Positions 37,832 to 46,564 of a stretch of 64,000 nt of DNA are shown piece by piece. The first letter of the stretch is position 1. Each line of letters begins with the position of its first letter. The translations under genes and the position numbers were made by a program. The DNA is from Stenotrophomonas maltophilia (GTDB lineage: Bacteria; Pseudomonadota; Gammaproteobacteria; Xanthomonadales; Xanthomonadaceae), in assembly GCA_900113425.1 (NCBI GenBank), contig FOZF01000001.1:970358-1034357 (forward strand). The letters run 5' to 3'. The notes beneath the pieces were generated by a model that worked only from the letters and a program-made list of their open reading frames with translations, did not search any database and was not told the origin of the DNA.

Positions 37832-38613
37832 ACACGACGCCGGTCGAGCGCCCGCTGCAGGATCGCGCGGTCCTGCTGTTCATCGTGCTGGCCGCGTTCT
37901 TCTGCGGCAATGCCGTGCTGGCCGAGCTGATCGGAGTGAAGATCTTCGCGCTGGAAGACACGCTCGGCATCGACCCGCTGAACTGGAACCTGTTCGGCCA
38001 GACCGGCTCGTTGAGCTTCACCGCCGGCACGCTGCTGTGGCCGGTGGTGTTCATCATGACCGACACCATCAACGAATTCTTCGGCAAGCGCGGGGTGCGT
38101 TTCATCTCGTGGCTGGCGGTGGTGCTGATCGCCTACGGCTTCCTGTTCGCCTTCGCGGCGATCTCGCTGGCGCCGGCCAGCTGGTGGGTCACCTCGATGA
38201 ACGCCCATGGCGTGCCCGACTACCAGGCCGCGTTCGCGGCGGTGTTCGGCCAGGGCATGTGGACCATTGCCGGTTCGCTGGTGGCCTTCCTGCTCGGCCA
38301 ACTGATCGACGTGGCCGTGTTCCACCGGATCCGGCAGGCCACCGGCGAGCGCCACGTCTGGTTGCGCGCTACCGGTTCCACTGCGGTCTCGCAGCTGGTG
38401 GACAGCTTCGTGGTGATCTGGATCGCCTTCGTGCTCGGCCCGCAGCAGTGGCCGACATCGCTGTTCCTGGCGGTGAGCAGCGTCAACTACGTCTACAAGA
38501 TGGGCTTTGCGATCGCCCTGATTCCCCTGCTGTACCTGATGCGCCGTGCGATTACCCGATACCTGGGTGTCGAGCGCGCGGCCGCGCTGCGGGCTGCGGC
38601 CGCGGCTGACTGA
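37828..38613 (+). CDS. yhhQ: Queuosine precursor transporter (YhhQ/QPTR, VUT family)
   Basis: A 261-residue inner-membrane protein of the VUT (DUF165) family, which imports queuosine precursors preQ0/preQ1 for tRNA modification. About six helices are visible. Conserved elements are ELIGVKIF near residue 34, the FTAGTLLWPVVFIMTDTINEFFGKRGVR loop and SQLVDSFVVIWIAF. The ATG lies within the DUF502 stop. Specificity for preQ0 or preQ1 cannot be read from the sequence. Confidence 0.9.
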   Translation: MNTTPVERPLQDRAVLLFIVLAAFFCGNAVLAELIGVKIFALEDTLGIDPLNWNLFGQTGSLSFTAGTLLWPVVFIMTDTINEFFGKRGVRFISWLAVVLIAYGFLFAFAAISLAPASWWVTSMNAHGVPDYQAAFAAVFGQGMWTIAGSLVAFLLGQLIDVAVFHRIRQATGERHVWLRATGSTAVSQLVDSFVVIWIAFVLGPQQWPTSLFLAVSSVNYVYKMGFAIALIPLLYLMRRAITRYLGVERAAALRAAAAAD

Positions 38614-38707
38614 AGGCCCAGCGGGCGCCAGCTGACTGCGCTCCCGCGCTGGCCGTACGCGGCCGGATCGTGCAAGCTCCACGGTCTGTGTTCCACGGAA
38701 GCTCCTG

Positions 38708-40639
38708 ATGCCGTATTCCACCCGCGCCCTGGCCGCCGCCATTGCCGCGTTGTTCCTGTTCAGCGCCGTTCCGTCGGCCGAAGCCGCAAAGAAGAAGGCC
38801 AGCCGGCCGGCTGCGACGCAGAGCCGTCCGGCGGCCAAGCCCAAGGCCCGGCCCAGCACGCGCGCCACCGCGCCGGCACGCAGCGCCACCCGTGCCCCCG
38901 CGCGCCCGGCCGCCGCCGCCCGCGCCGTGCCCAAAACGGTCCAGCTGGAGCGCCTCTACGACGAATACTGGGACGCGTCGATGCGGTTGAACCCGCTGCA
39001 GGCGACCTTCCAGGGCGAAACCCGCTACAACGACCAGCTGCCGAACATCCTGTCCGCGGCGTGGCGCCAGCAGTCGCATGACTTCACCGTGGAGTGGCTG
39101 GGCAAGGTCGAGAAGATCGGCAGCGACGGCCTGCAGGGCCAGGACCTGCTGAGCTACGAGATCTTCGTGCGCGACGCGCGCGCGACCTTGGCCGCTGAGC
39201 CGTATCCCAGCTGGATGATGCCGATCAGCCAGTACTACAACGTCGGCAGCATCATGGCCATTCTCGGTGCCGGCGCGGGTGCGCAGCCGTTCAATACCGT
39301 GCAGGACTACGACACCTGGTCGCGCCGCTCGCTGGGCATTCCGGCGCTGTTCGACCAGGCCATCGACAACATGCGCCAGGGCATGAAGGCCGGTGTGGTA
39401 CAGCCGCGCGACCTGATGGAAAAAGTGCTCCCGCAGCTGGACGCGGTGATCAAGCCGACCGCCGAGGAAAGCATCTTCTGGTCGCCGATCCGGACCATGC
39501 CGGAGTCGATTTCCGCCGAGGACAAGGCACGCATCAGTGCCGAGTACAAGCGCATGATCGAACTGCGCATCATGCCGTCCTACCGTGCCCTGCGCGGCTT
39601 CATCGCCACCGAGTACCTGCCGGCCACGCGGACCAGCAGCGGCCTGGGCGCCCTGCCCAATGGCCAGGCGTGGTACGCCAGCCTGATCGTGCAGACCACG
39701 GCCAGCGAACAGACACCCGCGCAGTGGCACGCGCTCGGCGAACAGCGCGTGCAGGAGCTGCAGGCGCAGATCGCCGCAGTGATGAAGGATGCGAAGCTGC
39801 GCGGCACGCCGACCAAGCTTCTGCGCAGCATGCGCAGTGATCGCCAGTTCCAGTATGGCGACGCCAACGCGCTGCTCGGCCGCTACCGCCAGGTGCAGCA
39901 GCAGGTCGCCACGCGCTTGCCGCAGGTGCTCGACACGCTGCCGAAGGCTGCCCTGGACATCCGTGCAGTGGAGCCCGAGCGTGCACTCACCGCGGCCGCG
40001 GCCTCCTACCAGCCGACACAGCCCGGCGAGGCCGGGGTGCTGTATGTGAACACCCGCGACCTGCCCAGCCGCAAGCGCTGGAACGTGCCGGTGCAGTACC
40101 TGCATGAAGGCATTCCCGGCCACCACGTGCAGCTGGGCCTGCAGCAGGAGCTGGCCAAGCAGCCGCGCTTCCGGCGTGCCGGCGGCGACCTGGCCTTCAT
40201 CGAAGGCTGGGGCCTGTACTCGGAAACGCTGGGGGAAACGCTGGGCGTCTACACCGACCCCTACGACCGCATCGGCTATCTCTCCTCGCGCCTGCTGCGC
40301 GCAGCGCGCGTGGTCGCCGACACCGGCGTGCATGCCCAGGGCTGGAGCAAGCAGCAGGCCGTCGCCTACCTGCAGAAGACCGTGGACATGAGCAGCGATG
40401 ATGCCAATGCCGAAGTGGAGCGGATCATGGCCCAGCCCGCGCAGGCGCTGTCCAACGTGGCCGGCCTGACCACCCTGCTGGCACTGCGCGACAAGGCCAA
40501 GGCACGCCAGGGCGCGGCATTCGACCTGCGCCGTTTCCATGCCGAACTGCTGAAGGACGGCTCGATGCCGCTGGACGTGCTGGAGCGGAAGATGGAACGA
40601 TGGCTGTCACAACCGCCGGGGGCCGCGCCGGCCCCCTGA
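38708..40639 (+). CDS. DUF885 family secreted metallopeptidase-like protein
   Basis: A 643-residue protein with a signal peptide (residues about 1-26) and an Ala/Lys/Pro-rich low-complexity stretch (about 28-78). The DUF885 domain follows (about 80-635) and carries a HEGIPGHH zinc-ligand motif and the downstream FIEGWGLYSETLGE glutamate segment. The family resembles M32/M2-type zinc peptidases and is abundant and secreted in Xanthomonadaceae; the substrate is unknown. The ATG at 38708 is directly preceded by a weak ribosome site. A serine hydrolase gene begins 16 nt after the stop, so the two probably share an operon. Confidence 0.88.
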   Translation: MPYSTRALAAAIAALFLFSAVPSAEAAKKKASRPAATQSRPAAKPKARPSTRATAPARSATRAPARPAAAARAVPKTVQLERLYDEYWDASMRLNPLQATFQGETRYNDQLPNILSAAWRQQSHDFTVEWLGKVEKIGSDGLQGQDLLSYEIFVRDARATLAAEPYPSWMMPISQYYNVGSIMAILGAGAGAQPFNTVQDYDTWSRRSLGIPALFDQAIDNMRQGMKAGVVQPRDLMEKVLPQLDAVIKPTAEESIFWSPIRTMPESISAEDKARISAEYKRMIELRIMPSYRALRGFIATEYLPATRTSSGLGALPNGQAWYASLIVQTTASEQTPAQWHALGEQRVQELQAQIAAVMKDAKLRGTPTKLLRSMRSDRQFQYGDANALLGRYRQVQQQVATRLPQVLDTLPKAALDIRAVEPERALTAAAASYQPTQPGEAGVLYVNTRDLPSRKRWNVPVQYLHEGIPGHHVQLGLQQELAKQPRFRRAGGDLAFIEGWGLYSETLGETLGVYTDPYDRIGYLSSRLLRAARVVADTGVHAQGWSKQQAVAYLQKTVDMSSDDANAEVERIMAQPAQALSNVAGLTTLLALRDKAKARQGAAFDLRRFHAELLKDGSMPLDVLERKMERWLSQPPGAAPAP

Positions 40640-40655
40640 TCGCCACGGAGCCCTC

Positions 40656-41726
40656 ATGCGTCCCGCCACCGTCGTGTTCGCTGCCGTACTGGCCCTGCTG
40701 CCGCAGGCCGCGCCTGCCGCACCGGCGGTGATGCCACCGGATGCGGGCATCGATGGCCTGATGCAGGCCTACGATGGCCAGGTGCCGGGAGCAGCGGTAC
40801 TGGTGCTGCACGACGGGCAGGCGGTGTTCCGCCGCGGGTACGGCCTGGCTGTGGTGGAAGATGGCACTGCGGTGACCGCGGCCAGCAATTTCCGGCTGGC
40901 CTCGGTGAGCAAGCAGTTCACCGCCGCCGCCGTGCTGCTGCTGGTGGAAGAGGGCCGCCTGGGCCTGGACCAGCCGGCGCGACGCTGGCTGCCGGAACTG
41001 CCGCCTGCGGCCTCCTCCGTCACCCTCCGCCAACTGTTGTCGCATACCAGCGGCCTGCCTGACTATGAGGACCTGATGGACCCCGCCGACAGCCGCCAGG
41101 TGCACGACGCGGACGTGCTGACGATGCTCGCGCGCGCGGACCGGCTGGATTTCACACCGGGCACTGCGTATCGCTACAGCAACAGCGGTTATGCGCTGCT
41201 GGCGCTGATCGTCGGGCGCGCGTCGGGGCAGGATTTCGCCACCTTCCTGCAGCAGCGGATCTTCGGCCCGCTGCACATGACCCACACCGTCGCCCACCAG
41301 GACGGCGTCGATACGGTCACTGCGCGGGCCTACGGCTACAGCTGGCTCGATGGTCGCTGGCAGCGCACCGACCAGAGCGCCACCAGTGCCGTGCTGGGCG
41401 ATGGCGGCATCTATTCCTCGCTGGACGACCTCGCCCGCTGGGATGCCGCACTGTACGACGACCGCCTGCTGTCAGCCGCATCGCGGCAGGCGATGTTCAG
41501 CCCGTCCACCGCAACCACCGAACCGGACGTACCGCATTACGGCTTCGGCTGGCGCCTCAACGGCCGCATGCAGTGGCACAGCGGCGAAAGCATCGGCTTC
41601 CGCAACGTCATCCTGCGCTATCCGGACCGGCACCTGACAGTGATCGTGCTGAGCAACCGCAACGCCCCCGAACCCTATCCGCTGGCGCTGAAGATCGCCC
41701 AGCGCTGGCTGGACATCCTGCAATGA
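40656..41726 (+). CDS. Serine hydrolase, beta-lactamase/AmpH-like family
   Basis: A 356-residue secreted protein with a signal peptide ending near APAAP (residue 22-23). The class C-type fold shows the catalytic SxxK as SVSK (Ser83, Lys86), the YSN motif (Tyr-Ser-Asn near residue 174) and an HSG triad replacing KTG near residue 310. This pattern is usual for esterase or D-amino-peptidase relatives (EstB, DAP) rather than true beta-lactamases, so resistance should not be assumed. It follows the DUF885 gene closely and overlaps the VOC gene by 4 nt. Confidence 0.9.
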   Translation: MRPATVVFAAVLALLPQAAPAAPAVMPPDAGIDGLMQAYDGQVPGAAVLVLHDGQAVFRRGYGLAVVEDGTAVTAASNFRLASVSKQFTAAAVLLLVEEGRLGLDQPARRWLPELPPAASSVTLRQLLSHTSGLPDYEDLMDPADSRQVHDADVLTMLARADRLDFTPGTAYRYSNSGYALLALIVGRASGQDFATFLQQRIFGPLHMTHTVAHQDGVDTVTARAYGYSWLDGRWQRTDQSATSAVLGDGGIYSSLDDLARWDAALYDDRLLSAASRQAMFSPSTATTEPDVPHYGFGWRLNGRMQWHSGESIGFRNVILRYPDRHLTVIVLSNRNAPEPYPLALKIAQRWLDILQ

Positions 41727-42127
41727 CCGACGCTCCGACCGCCCTGCTGGGCATCCATCATGCCGCGCTGATCTGCAGCGACTATGCGCGCTCGAAGGAT
41801 TTCTACGTGCGCATCCTCGGCCTGCGCGTACTGGCCGAGAACCACCGTGCCGCGCGCGATTCGTGGAAGCTGGACCTGGCACTGCCCGATGGCGGCCAGC
41901 TGGAACTGTTCTCGTTCCCGTCACCACCGCCCCGGCCCAGCCGCCCGGAGGCACAGGGCCTGCGTCACCTCGCCTTCCGCGTGGCCGCGCTGGAGCCGTT
42001 CATCCAGCGCCTGGCCAGCTGCGGCGTGGACTGCGAACCGGTCCGCGTGGACGAATACACCGGCCGCCGCTTCACCTTCTTCGCCGACCCGGACGGCCTG
42101 CCGCTGGAGCTGTACGAAGTCGGTTGA
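41723..42127 (+). CDS. VOC family metalloprotein, YaeR/GloA2-like
   Basis: A 134-residue vicinal-oxygen-chelate protein. It starts LLGIHHAALICSDYARSKDFYVRILGLRVL and ends FTFFADPDGLPLELYEV, giving the His...His/Glu metal ligands in two beta-alpha-beta-beta-beta modules. It most resembles the glyoxalase-like YaeR group of uncertain substrate. The ATG overlaps the serine hydrolase stop. A palindromic repeat begins 5 nt after its stop. Confidence 0.87.
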   Translation: MTDAPTALLGIHHAALICSDYARSKDFYVRILGLRVLAENHRAARDSWKLDLALPDGGQLELFSFPSPPPRPSRPEAQGLRHLAFRVAALEPFIQRLASCGVDCEPVRVDEYTGRRFTFFADPDGLPLELYEVG

Positions 42128-42131
42128 TGGC

Positions 42132-42175
42132 GTGGGGTCAGATCCCTTTTCCATCGGGAAAGGATCCGACCCCAC
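42132..42175. repeat. Palindromic repeat, copy B
   Basis: Outer stem GTGGGGTC / GACCCCAC, middle GATCC / GGATC, inner CTTTTCC-ATC-GGGAAAG. It is the same plan and CTTTCC core as 19801-19843 and 46007-46045. It begins 5 nt after the VOC stop. The remainder of the 148-nt gap to the next gene contains only that gene's upstream region. Confidence 0.65.
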
Positions 42176-42275
42176 TCACCTGCTCGACCCGCCGCCCCCT
42201 TCCCCATACCCCGCCGAATGGGTATACAGTCGGCGTGTACCGGCACCGTGCCGGAATGAACCCTGGGAGGGGACC

Positions 42276-42719
42276 ATGCGCAAGACCTTCAAGACCCTGC
42301 TGCTGGCGCTGCCGCTGTGCCTGGCGGCGCTCTCGGCGCAGGCCGCCGATGGCGCGGCCGGCCGCTGGAAGACCATCGACGACAAGACCGGCCAGGTGAA
42401 GTCCATCGTCGAGATCAGCCAGGCCGCCAACGGCACGCTGTCCGGCAAGGTGGTGGACATCCTGCACTCGGACAAGGGACCGAACCCGGTCTGCGACGGC
42501 TGTGAGGGTGCCAACAGGAACAAGCCGGTGAAGGGCATGACCATCCTGTGGAACCTGAAGGCCGACGGCGCCAGCAAGTGGTCCGGCGGCACCATCCTCG
42601 ACCCGGCCAACGGCAAGACCTACAAGTCGAAGATGGAACTGCAGCCGGGTGGCAACAAGCTGGACGTCTCCGGCTGCATCGCCTTCATCTGCCGGGCGCA
42701 GACCTGGGTACGCGAGTAA
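42276..42719 (+). CDS. DUF2147 periplasmic protein
   Basis: A 147-residue protein with a signal peptide (cleavage near AQAAD, residue 23-24) and a DUF2147 domain: GRWKTIDDKTGQVKSIVEI, then a beta-rich core with a CDGC motif (near residue 71-74) and a second Cys pair near the C-terminus (GCIAFICRAQTW). DUF2147 proteins are lipocalin-like and of unknown function; the four cysteines may form disulfides. A strong ribosome site (GGGAGGGG) precedes the ATG. It is a monocistronic unit. Confidence 0.88.
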   Translation: MRKTFKTLLLALPLCLAALSAQAADGAAGRWKTIDDKTGQVKSIVEISQAANGTLSGKVVDILHSDKGPNPVCDGCEGANRNKPVKGMTILWNLKADGASKWSGGTILDPANGKTYKSKMELQPGGNKLDVSGCIAFICRAQTWVRE

Positions 42720-42744
42720 GCCACCGGCCCGTCCGTGCATTCCC

Positions 42745-42768
42745 GTGACCCGGCCCCGGCCGGGTCAC
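42745..42768 (+). terminator. Hairpin after the DUF2147 gene
   Basis: GTGACCCGGCC / GGCCGGGTCAC, an 11-bp stem with a very short loop, 25 nt after the stop. No strong T-run follows. Confidence 0.5.
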
Positions 42769-42821
42769 CTCGTTGCGGGCATGCGATAATCTGCGGTTCC
42801 CCTCGGCTTCACCCCGCGACC

Positions 42822-44900
42822 ATGACCCGTACCGCGCTCGTCACCACCGCCCTGCCCTACGCCAACGGCCCGCTGCATCTGGGCCATCTGGTCGGCTACA
42901 TCCAGGCCGACATCTGGGTGCGTGCACGGCGAATGAGCGGCGGCAGGACCTGGTTCGTCTGCGCCGACGACACCCATGGCACGCCGATCATGCTGGCAGC
43001 CGAGAAGGCCGGGGTGACCCCGGAAGCCTTCATCGCCAGCATCCAGGCCAGCCATGAACGTGATTTCGCCGAATTCGGCGTGGCCTTCGATCACTACGAT
43101 TCGACCAATTCGGCGGCCAACCAGGCGCTGACCGAGGCGTTCTACCTGAAGCTGGAAGCTGCCGGCCACATCAGCCGCCGTTCGGTGGCCCAGTTCTACG
43201 ACCCGGCCAAGGGCATGTTCCTGCCGGACCGCTACATCAAGGGCATCTGCCCGAACTGCGGCAGCGCCGACCAGTACGGCGACAACTGCGAAGTCTGTGG
43301 CGCCACCTACAGCCCCACCGACCTGAAAGAGCCGAAATCGGTGATCTCCGGCGCTACGCCCGAGATCCGCGATTCGGAGCACTTCTTCTTCGAGGTCGGC
43401 CGTTTCGAGAGCTTCCTGCGCGAATGGCTGGGCGGCGACGTCGCGCTGCCCGGCGTGAAAGCCAAGCTGATGGAGTGGCTGGACGCGGAGGGCGGCCTGC
43501 GCGCGTGGGACATCTCGCGTGACGCGCCGTACTTCGGCTTCCAGATCCCGGGCCATCCGGGCAAGTACTTCTACGTCTGGCTGGACGCGCCGATCGGCTA
43601 CCTGTCCAGCTTCCAGACCCTGTGCGGCACGCTCGGCGAGGATTTCGAAGCCCACCTGCGTGCCGGCACCGCCACCGAGCTGCACCACTTCATCGGCAAG
43701 GACATCGTCAATTTCCATGGCCTGTTCTGGCCGGCGGTGCTGCACGGCACCGGCCACCGCGCGCCGACCCGCCTGCATGTCAACGGCTATCTGACCGTTG
43801 ACGGCGCCAAGATGAGCAAGTCGCGCGGCACCTTCGTGATGGCGCGCACCTTCCTCGATGCAGGACTGGAACCGGAAGCGCTGCGCTACTACTACGCGGC
43901 CAAGTCCGGCGGTGGCGTCGACGACCTCGACCTGAACCTGGGTGACTTCGTTGCCCGCGTCAACGCTGATCTCGTCGGCAAGTTCGTCAACCTGGCCAGC
44001 CGCTGCGCCGGCTTCATCAGCAAGCGTTTCGACGGCCTGCTCGCCGCGCAGCTGCCCGATGCCGCCCAGTACCAGCGCTTCGTCGACAGCCTGGCGCCGA
44101 TCCGCGAAGCCTACGAGCGCAACGATCCGGCGGCTGCGATCCGCCTGACCATGACTCTGGCCGACGAAGCCAACCGCTACATCGACGACGTCAAGCCGTG
44201 GGTGATCGCCAAACAGGAAGGCGCCGACGCGCAGCTGCAGGCCGTGTGCAGCCAGGGCCTGAACCTGTTCCGTGTGCTGGCCACCGCACTGAAGCCGGTA
44301 CTGCCGGCCACCGCCGCCCAGGCCGAGGCGTTCCTGGCCGCGCCAGTGGCCGACTGGACCGACCTGGCGCAGCCGCTGCTGGCCCATCGAATCACCGACT
44401 ACACCCCGCTGTTCACCCGTATCGACCCGAAGAAGATTGACGCCATGATCGACGCCTCCAAGGACACCCTGCAGCCGACCGCTGCTGCCCCCGCCGCCAA
44501 GGCCGACGCTGCCAAGCCGGCGGCTGCCGTGCCCGCCAGTGCCACAACGGCCAGCGCCGAGGCACCGGCCTACATCGGCATCGACGACTTCGCCAAGCTC
44601 GACCTGCGCATCGGCAAGGTGCTGGTGTGCGAGTTCGTGGAGGGTTCGGACAAGCTGCTGCGCTTCGAGCTGGACGCCGGCGAACTGGGCAAGCGGCAGA
44701 TCTTCTCCGGCATCCGTGCCAGCTACGGCGAGCCGGAAGCCCTGGTCGGCCGCAGCGTCGTGTTCATCGCCAACCTGGCCCCGCGCAAGATGCGCTTCGG
44801 CCTGAGTGAAGGCATGATCCTGTCGGCAGGTTTCGATGGCGGCGCGCTGGCGCTGCTGGACGCCGACAGCGGCGCGCAGCCGGGCATGCCGGTCCGCTGA
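42822..44900 (+). CDS. metG: Methionyl-tRNA synthetase
   Basis: A 692-residue class I synthetase, MetG1 type. HLGH (HIGH equivalent) is at about residues 18-21, the zinc knuckle is CPNCGS...CEVCG (about 146-160) and KMSKS appears as AKMSKSRGTF near residue 330. A Pro/Ala-rich linker (about 545-580) joins the C-terminal tRNA-binding EMAP/Trbp111 domain (about 583-692), which mediates dimerisation. The start is the ATG right after a GATAAT-type -10 (42784-42789). It is separated from the HAD gene by 75 nt. Confidence 0.97.
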   Translation: MTRTALVTTALPYANGPLHLGHLVGYIQADIWVRARRMSGGRTWFVCADDTHGTPIMLAAEKAGVTPEAFIASIQASHERDFAEFGVAFDHYDSTNSAANQALTEAFYLKLEAAGHISRRSVAQFYDPAKGMFLPDRYIKGICPNCGSADQYGDNCEVCGATYSPTDLKEPKSVISGATPEIRDSEHFFFEVGRFESFLREWLGGDVALPGVKAKLMEWLDAEGGLRAWDISRDAPYFGFQIPGHPGKYFYVWLDAPIGYLSSFQTLCGTLGEDFEAHLRAGTATELHHFIGKDIVNFHGLFWPAVLHGTGHRAPTRLHVNGYLTVDGAKMSKSRGTFVMARTFLDAGLEPEALRYYYAAKSGGGVDDLDLNLGDFVARVNADLVGKFVNLASRCAGFISKRFDGLLAAQLPDAAQYQRFVDSLAPIREAYERNDPAAAIRLTMTLADEANRYIDDVKPWVIAKQEGADAQLQAVCSQGLNLFRVLATALKPVLPATAAQAEAFLAAPVADWTDLAQPLLAHRITDYTPLFTRIDPKKIDAMIDASKDTLQPTAAAPAAKADAAKPAAAVPASATTASAEAPAYIGIDDFAKLDLRIGKVLVCEFVEGSDKLLRFELDAGELGKRQIFSGIRASYGEPEALVGRSVVFIANLAPRKMRFGLSEGMILSAGFDGGALALLDADSGAQPGMPVR

Positions 44901-44975
44901 TGCACTGCGCGGGTGCGGCCACGGTCGCGCCCGCCGGTCACGGCAACGACGGGACGCACCACGGGAGGCATCGGA

Positions 44976-45566
44976 ATGGAACTGGCGCTGTTCGACTTCG
45001 ACCATACCGTCACCACCTGCGATACCTATGGCCGCTTCCTGCGCCGCGTGGCCACCGCCGAGCAGCTTGCGCAGGCGTGGTGGAAGGTGGGTCCGTGGCT
45101 GGCGGCGTACCGGCTGAAACTGATCTCGGCCGAACGCATCCGCGCCCGCGTCACCCGCCTCACCTTCAGCGAGCGCCACGCCGACGACATCGCAGCGCTG
45201 GCCACCGGCTTCTCGCGCGAGTTCCTGCCCGAGGTGGTGCGCCCGGAAATGCTGGAACAGATCCGCTGGCACAAGGAACAGCGGCACACCGTGGTGGTCG
45301 TGTCCGGTTCGCTGGATCTGTACCTGCGTCCCTGGTGCGAGGCGTTGGGTCTTGAACTGATCTGCAACCGCCTTGAGAGCCGGGACGGACGCCTGACCGG
45401 CCGTTACCACGGCGGCGATTGCGGTCCTCGCAAGGTCGAGCAGATCCGTCGCCGTTTCGATCTGTCGCGTTACACGCGCATCCACGCCTATGGCGACAGC
45501 GCCGAGGACCGGCCGATGCTGGCCCTGGCCCACGAACGCTGGTTCCGTGGCAAACCCCTGAAATGA
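44976..45566 (+). CDS. HAD-IB family phosphatase (SerB/CicA-like)
   Basis: A 196-residue haloacid-dehalogenase phosphatase. Motif I is FDFDHTVT (residues about 7-14), motif [13 protein letters not shown], and motif III/IV is seen in GPRKVEQI and [12 protein letters not shown]. It belongs to the HAD-IB group of phosphoserine-phosphatase-like and glycerol-phosphatase-like enzymes; the substrate is unknown. The second Asp of motif I is present (D-x-D), so phosphatase activity is expected. A good ribosome site (GGGAGG) precedes the ATG. It sits between metG and rnfB. Confidence 0.86.
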   Translation: MELALFDFDHTVTTCDTYGRFLRRVATAEQLAQAWWKVGPWLAAYRLKLISAERIRARVTRLTFSERHADDIAALATGFSREFLPEVVRPEMLEQIRWHKEQRHTVVVVSGSLDLYLRPWCEALGLELICNRLESRDGRLTGRYHGGDCGPRKVEQIRRRFDLSRYTRIHAYGDSAEDRPMLALAHERWFRGKPLK

Positions 45567-45591
45567 TCCCTACGCGCAGCCTTCGCCACGC

Positions 45592-46005
45592 ATGAGCCTG
45601 ATTCCGCCGCTGACCGAACGCCTGGACCGACTGTTGCCGCAGACGCAATGCGGGCAATGCGGCTATGACGGTTGCCGCCCCTATGCGCAGGCGATGGCGC
45701 GCGGCGAGGCGGGCGTGGACCGCTGCCCTCCGGGCGGCGATGCCGGCGCGCGTGCACTGGCCCAGGTACTGGGTGTGCCGGCACTGCCGTTTGATCGTAC
45801 GCGCGGCGAACACAAGGCGCCGCAGGTCGCGGTGATCGTCGAGGCCGACTGCATCGGCTGCACCAAGTGCATCCAGGCCTGCCCGGTCGACGCGATTGTC
45901 GGCGGCGCGAAGTACATGCATACCGTGATCGCCGACCTGTGCACGGGCTGCGAGTTGTGCATTCCACCGTGTCCGGTGGACTGCATCGTGCTGCTGGAAC
46001 GGTAG
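45592..46005 (+). CDS. rnfB: RnfB-like iron-sulfur protein without membrane anchor
   Basis: A 137-residue ferredoxin-type protein. An N-terminal 4Fe-4S cluster motif, [13 protein letters not shown] with a further Cys at about residue 45, is specific to RnfB/RsxB. Two classical 4Fe-4S motifs follow: [12 protein letters not shown] and [12 protein letters not shown]. The N-terminal transmembrane helix of true RnfB is missing; the protein opens [20 protein letters not shown] and should be soluble. No rnfACDGE genes are adjacent. In this family a lone rnfB near metG is common. Electron donor and acceptor are unknown. Confidence 0.9.
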   Translation: MSLIPPLTERLDRLLPQTQCGQCGYDGCRPYAQAMARGEAGVDRCPPGGDAGARALAQVLGVPALPFDRTRGEHKAPQVAVIVEADCIGCTKCIQACPVDAIVGGAKYMHTVIADLCTGCELCIPPCPVDCIVLLER

Positions 46006-46006
46006 C

Positions 46007-46045
46007 GGTGTCAGATCCCTTTCGGCAGGAAAGGGAGCTGACACC
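46007..46045. repeat. Palindromic repeat, copy C
   Basis: Outer stem GGTGTCAG / CTGACACC and inner CCCTTTC / GAAAGGG, with a small mismatch between. It begins 2 nt after the rnfB stop and ends 9 nt before the convergent ridA stop. It is the same family as the repeats at 19801 and 42132, and is well placed to act as a bidirectional terminator. Confidence 0.65.
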
Positions 46046-46054
46046 CTCCCGCCG

Positions 46055-46402
46055 TTACGGCACGGCCGCCGTCACCACGATCTCGACCTTCCACTCGGCG
46101 TGCGCCAGTTTGGCTTCGACCGTGGCACGGGCCGGAGTCGCACCCTCGACCACCCATTCGTCCCACGCCTTGTTCATGCCGTCGAAGTCGGCCATGTCGG
46201 CCAGGAACACTTCCGCGCGCAGCACATGCTGGCGATCACTGGCCACCAGTGCCAGCAGCTTGTCGATCTCGGCCAGCACCTGCCGGGTCTGCCCGGTGAT
46301 GTCCTGGCTGGTGTCCTCCGGAATCTGGCCGGAGAGGTAGGCAACCTTGTTGTACACGGTCATTTCGGACATGCGCGGTCCGACGTCGTAACGCTCCATC
46401 AT
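46055..46402 (-). CDS. RidA family protein
   Basis: A 115-residue YjgF/YER057c/UK114 (Rid) protein. Features are the GQIPEDTSQDITGQTRQVLAEIDKLLALV stretch and ARATVEAKLAHAEWKVEIVVTA with the conserved Arg that binds the imine carboxylate in deaminating members. RidA proteins hydrolyse reactive enamine/imine intermediates; this sequence is nearer the Rid4-7 type, so the exact activity is open. The ATG at 46402 has AGGAG 8 nt upstream. It is divergent from mprF. Confidence 0.88.
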   Translation of the reverse strand: MMERYDVGPRMSEMTVYNKVAYLSGQIPEDTSQDITGQTRQVLAEIDKLLALVASDRQHVLRAEVFLADMADFDGMNKAWDEWVVEGATPARATVEAKLAHAEWKVEIVVTAAVP

Positions 46403-46504
46403 GGGCGTGGCTCCTGCGGGTGATCAGGCCTGCATTGTCCTCCAAACCGGCGGCGGGTGGGTGTCCTGCACCACCGCTGTTCAAATGCCTTCGAGAGGCG
46501 CACG

Positions 46505-46564
46505 ATGCGCCACGCCCGCGTTGACACCGCCCTCGCCCTCCCTGCCGCACCCTTGCGCCGATGA
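46505..46564 (+). CDS. 19-codon upstream ORF coupled to mprF
   Basis: ATG at 46505 opens a 19-residue frame (MRHARVDTALALPAAPLRR) ending in TGA at 46562-46564, whose first bases share the mprF ATG (ATGA). A good ribosome site (GAGAGG) lies 6 nt upstream of this ATG. mprF itself has no recognisable ribosome site. The peptide may simply deliver ribosomes to mprF, or act as a regulatory leader. Coding is unproven and codon evidence is too short to judge. Confidence 0.4.
   Translation: MRHARVDTALALPAAPLRR

Noticed and set aside
40656..41726. Possible beta-lactamase resistance gene
   Set aside because: SxxK and YxN are present but KTG is replaced by HSG, and the sequence resembles esterase/D-aminopeptidase relatives. 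It is not L1, L2 or AmpC.
42765..45533. Minus-strand open frame of 922 codons opposite metG and the HAD gene
   Set aside because: It is antisense to a complete methionyl-tRNA synthetase; composition typical of a shadow frame.
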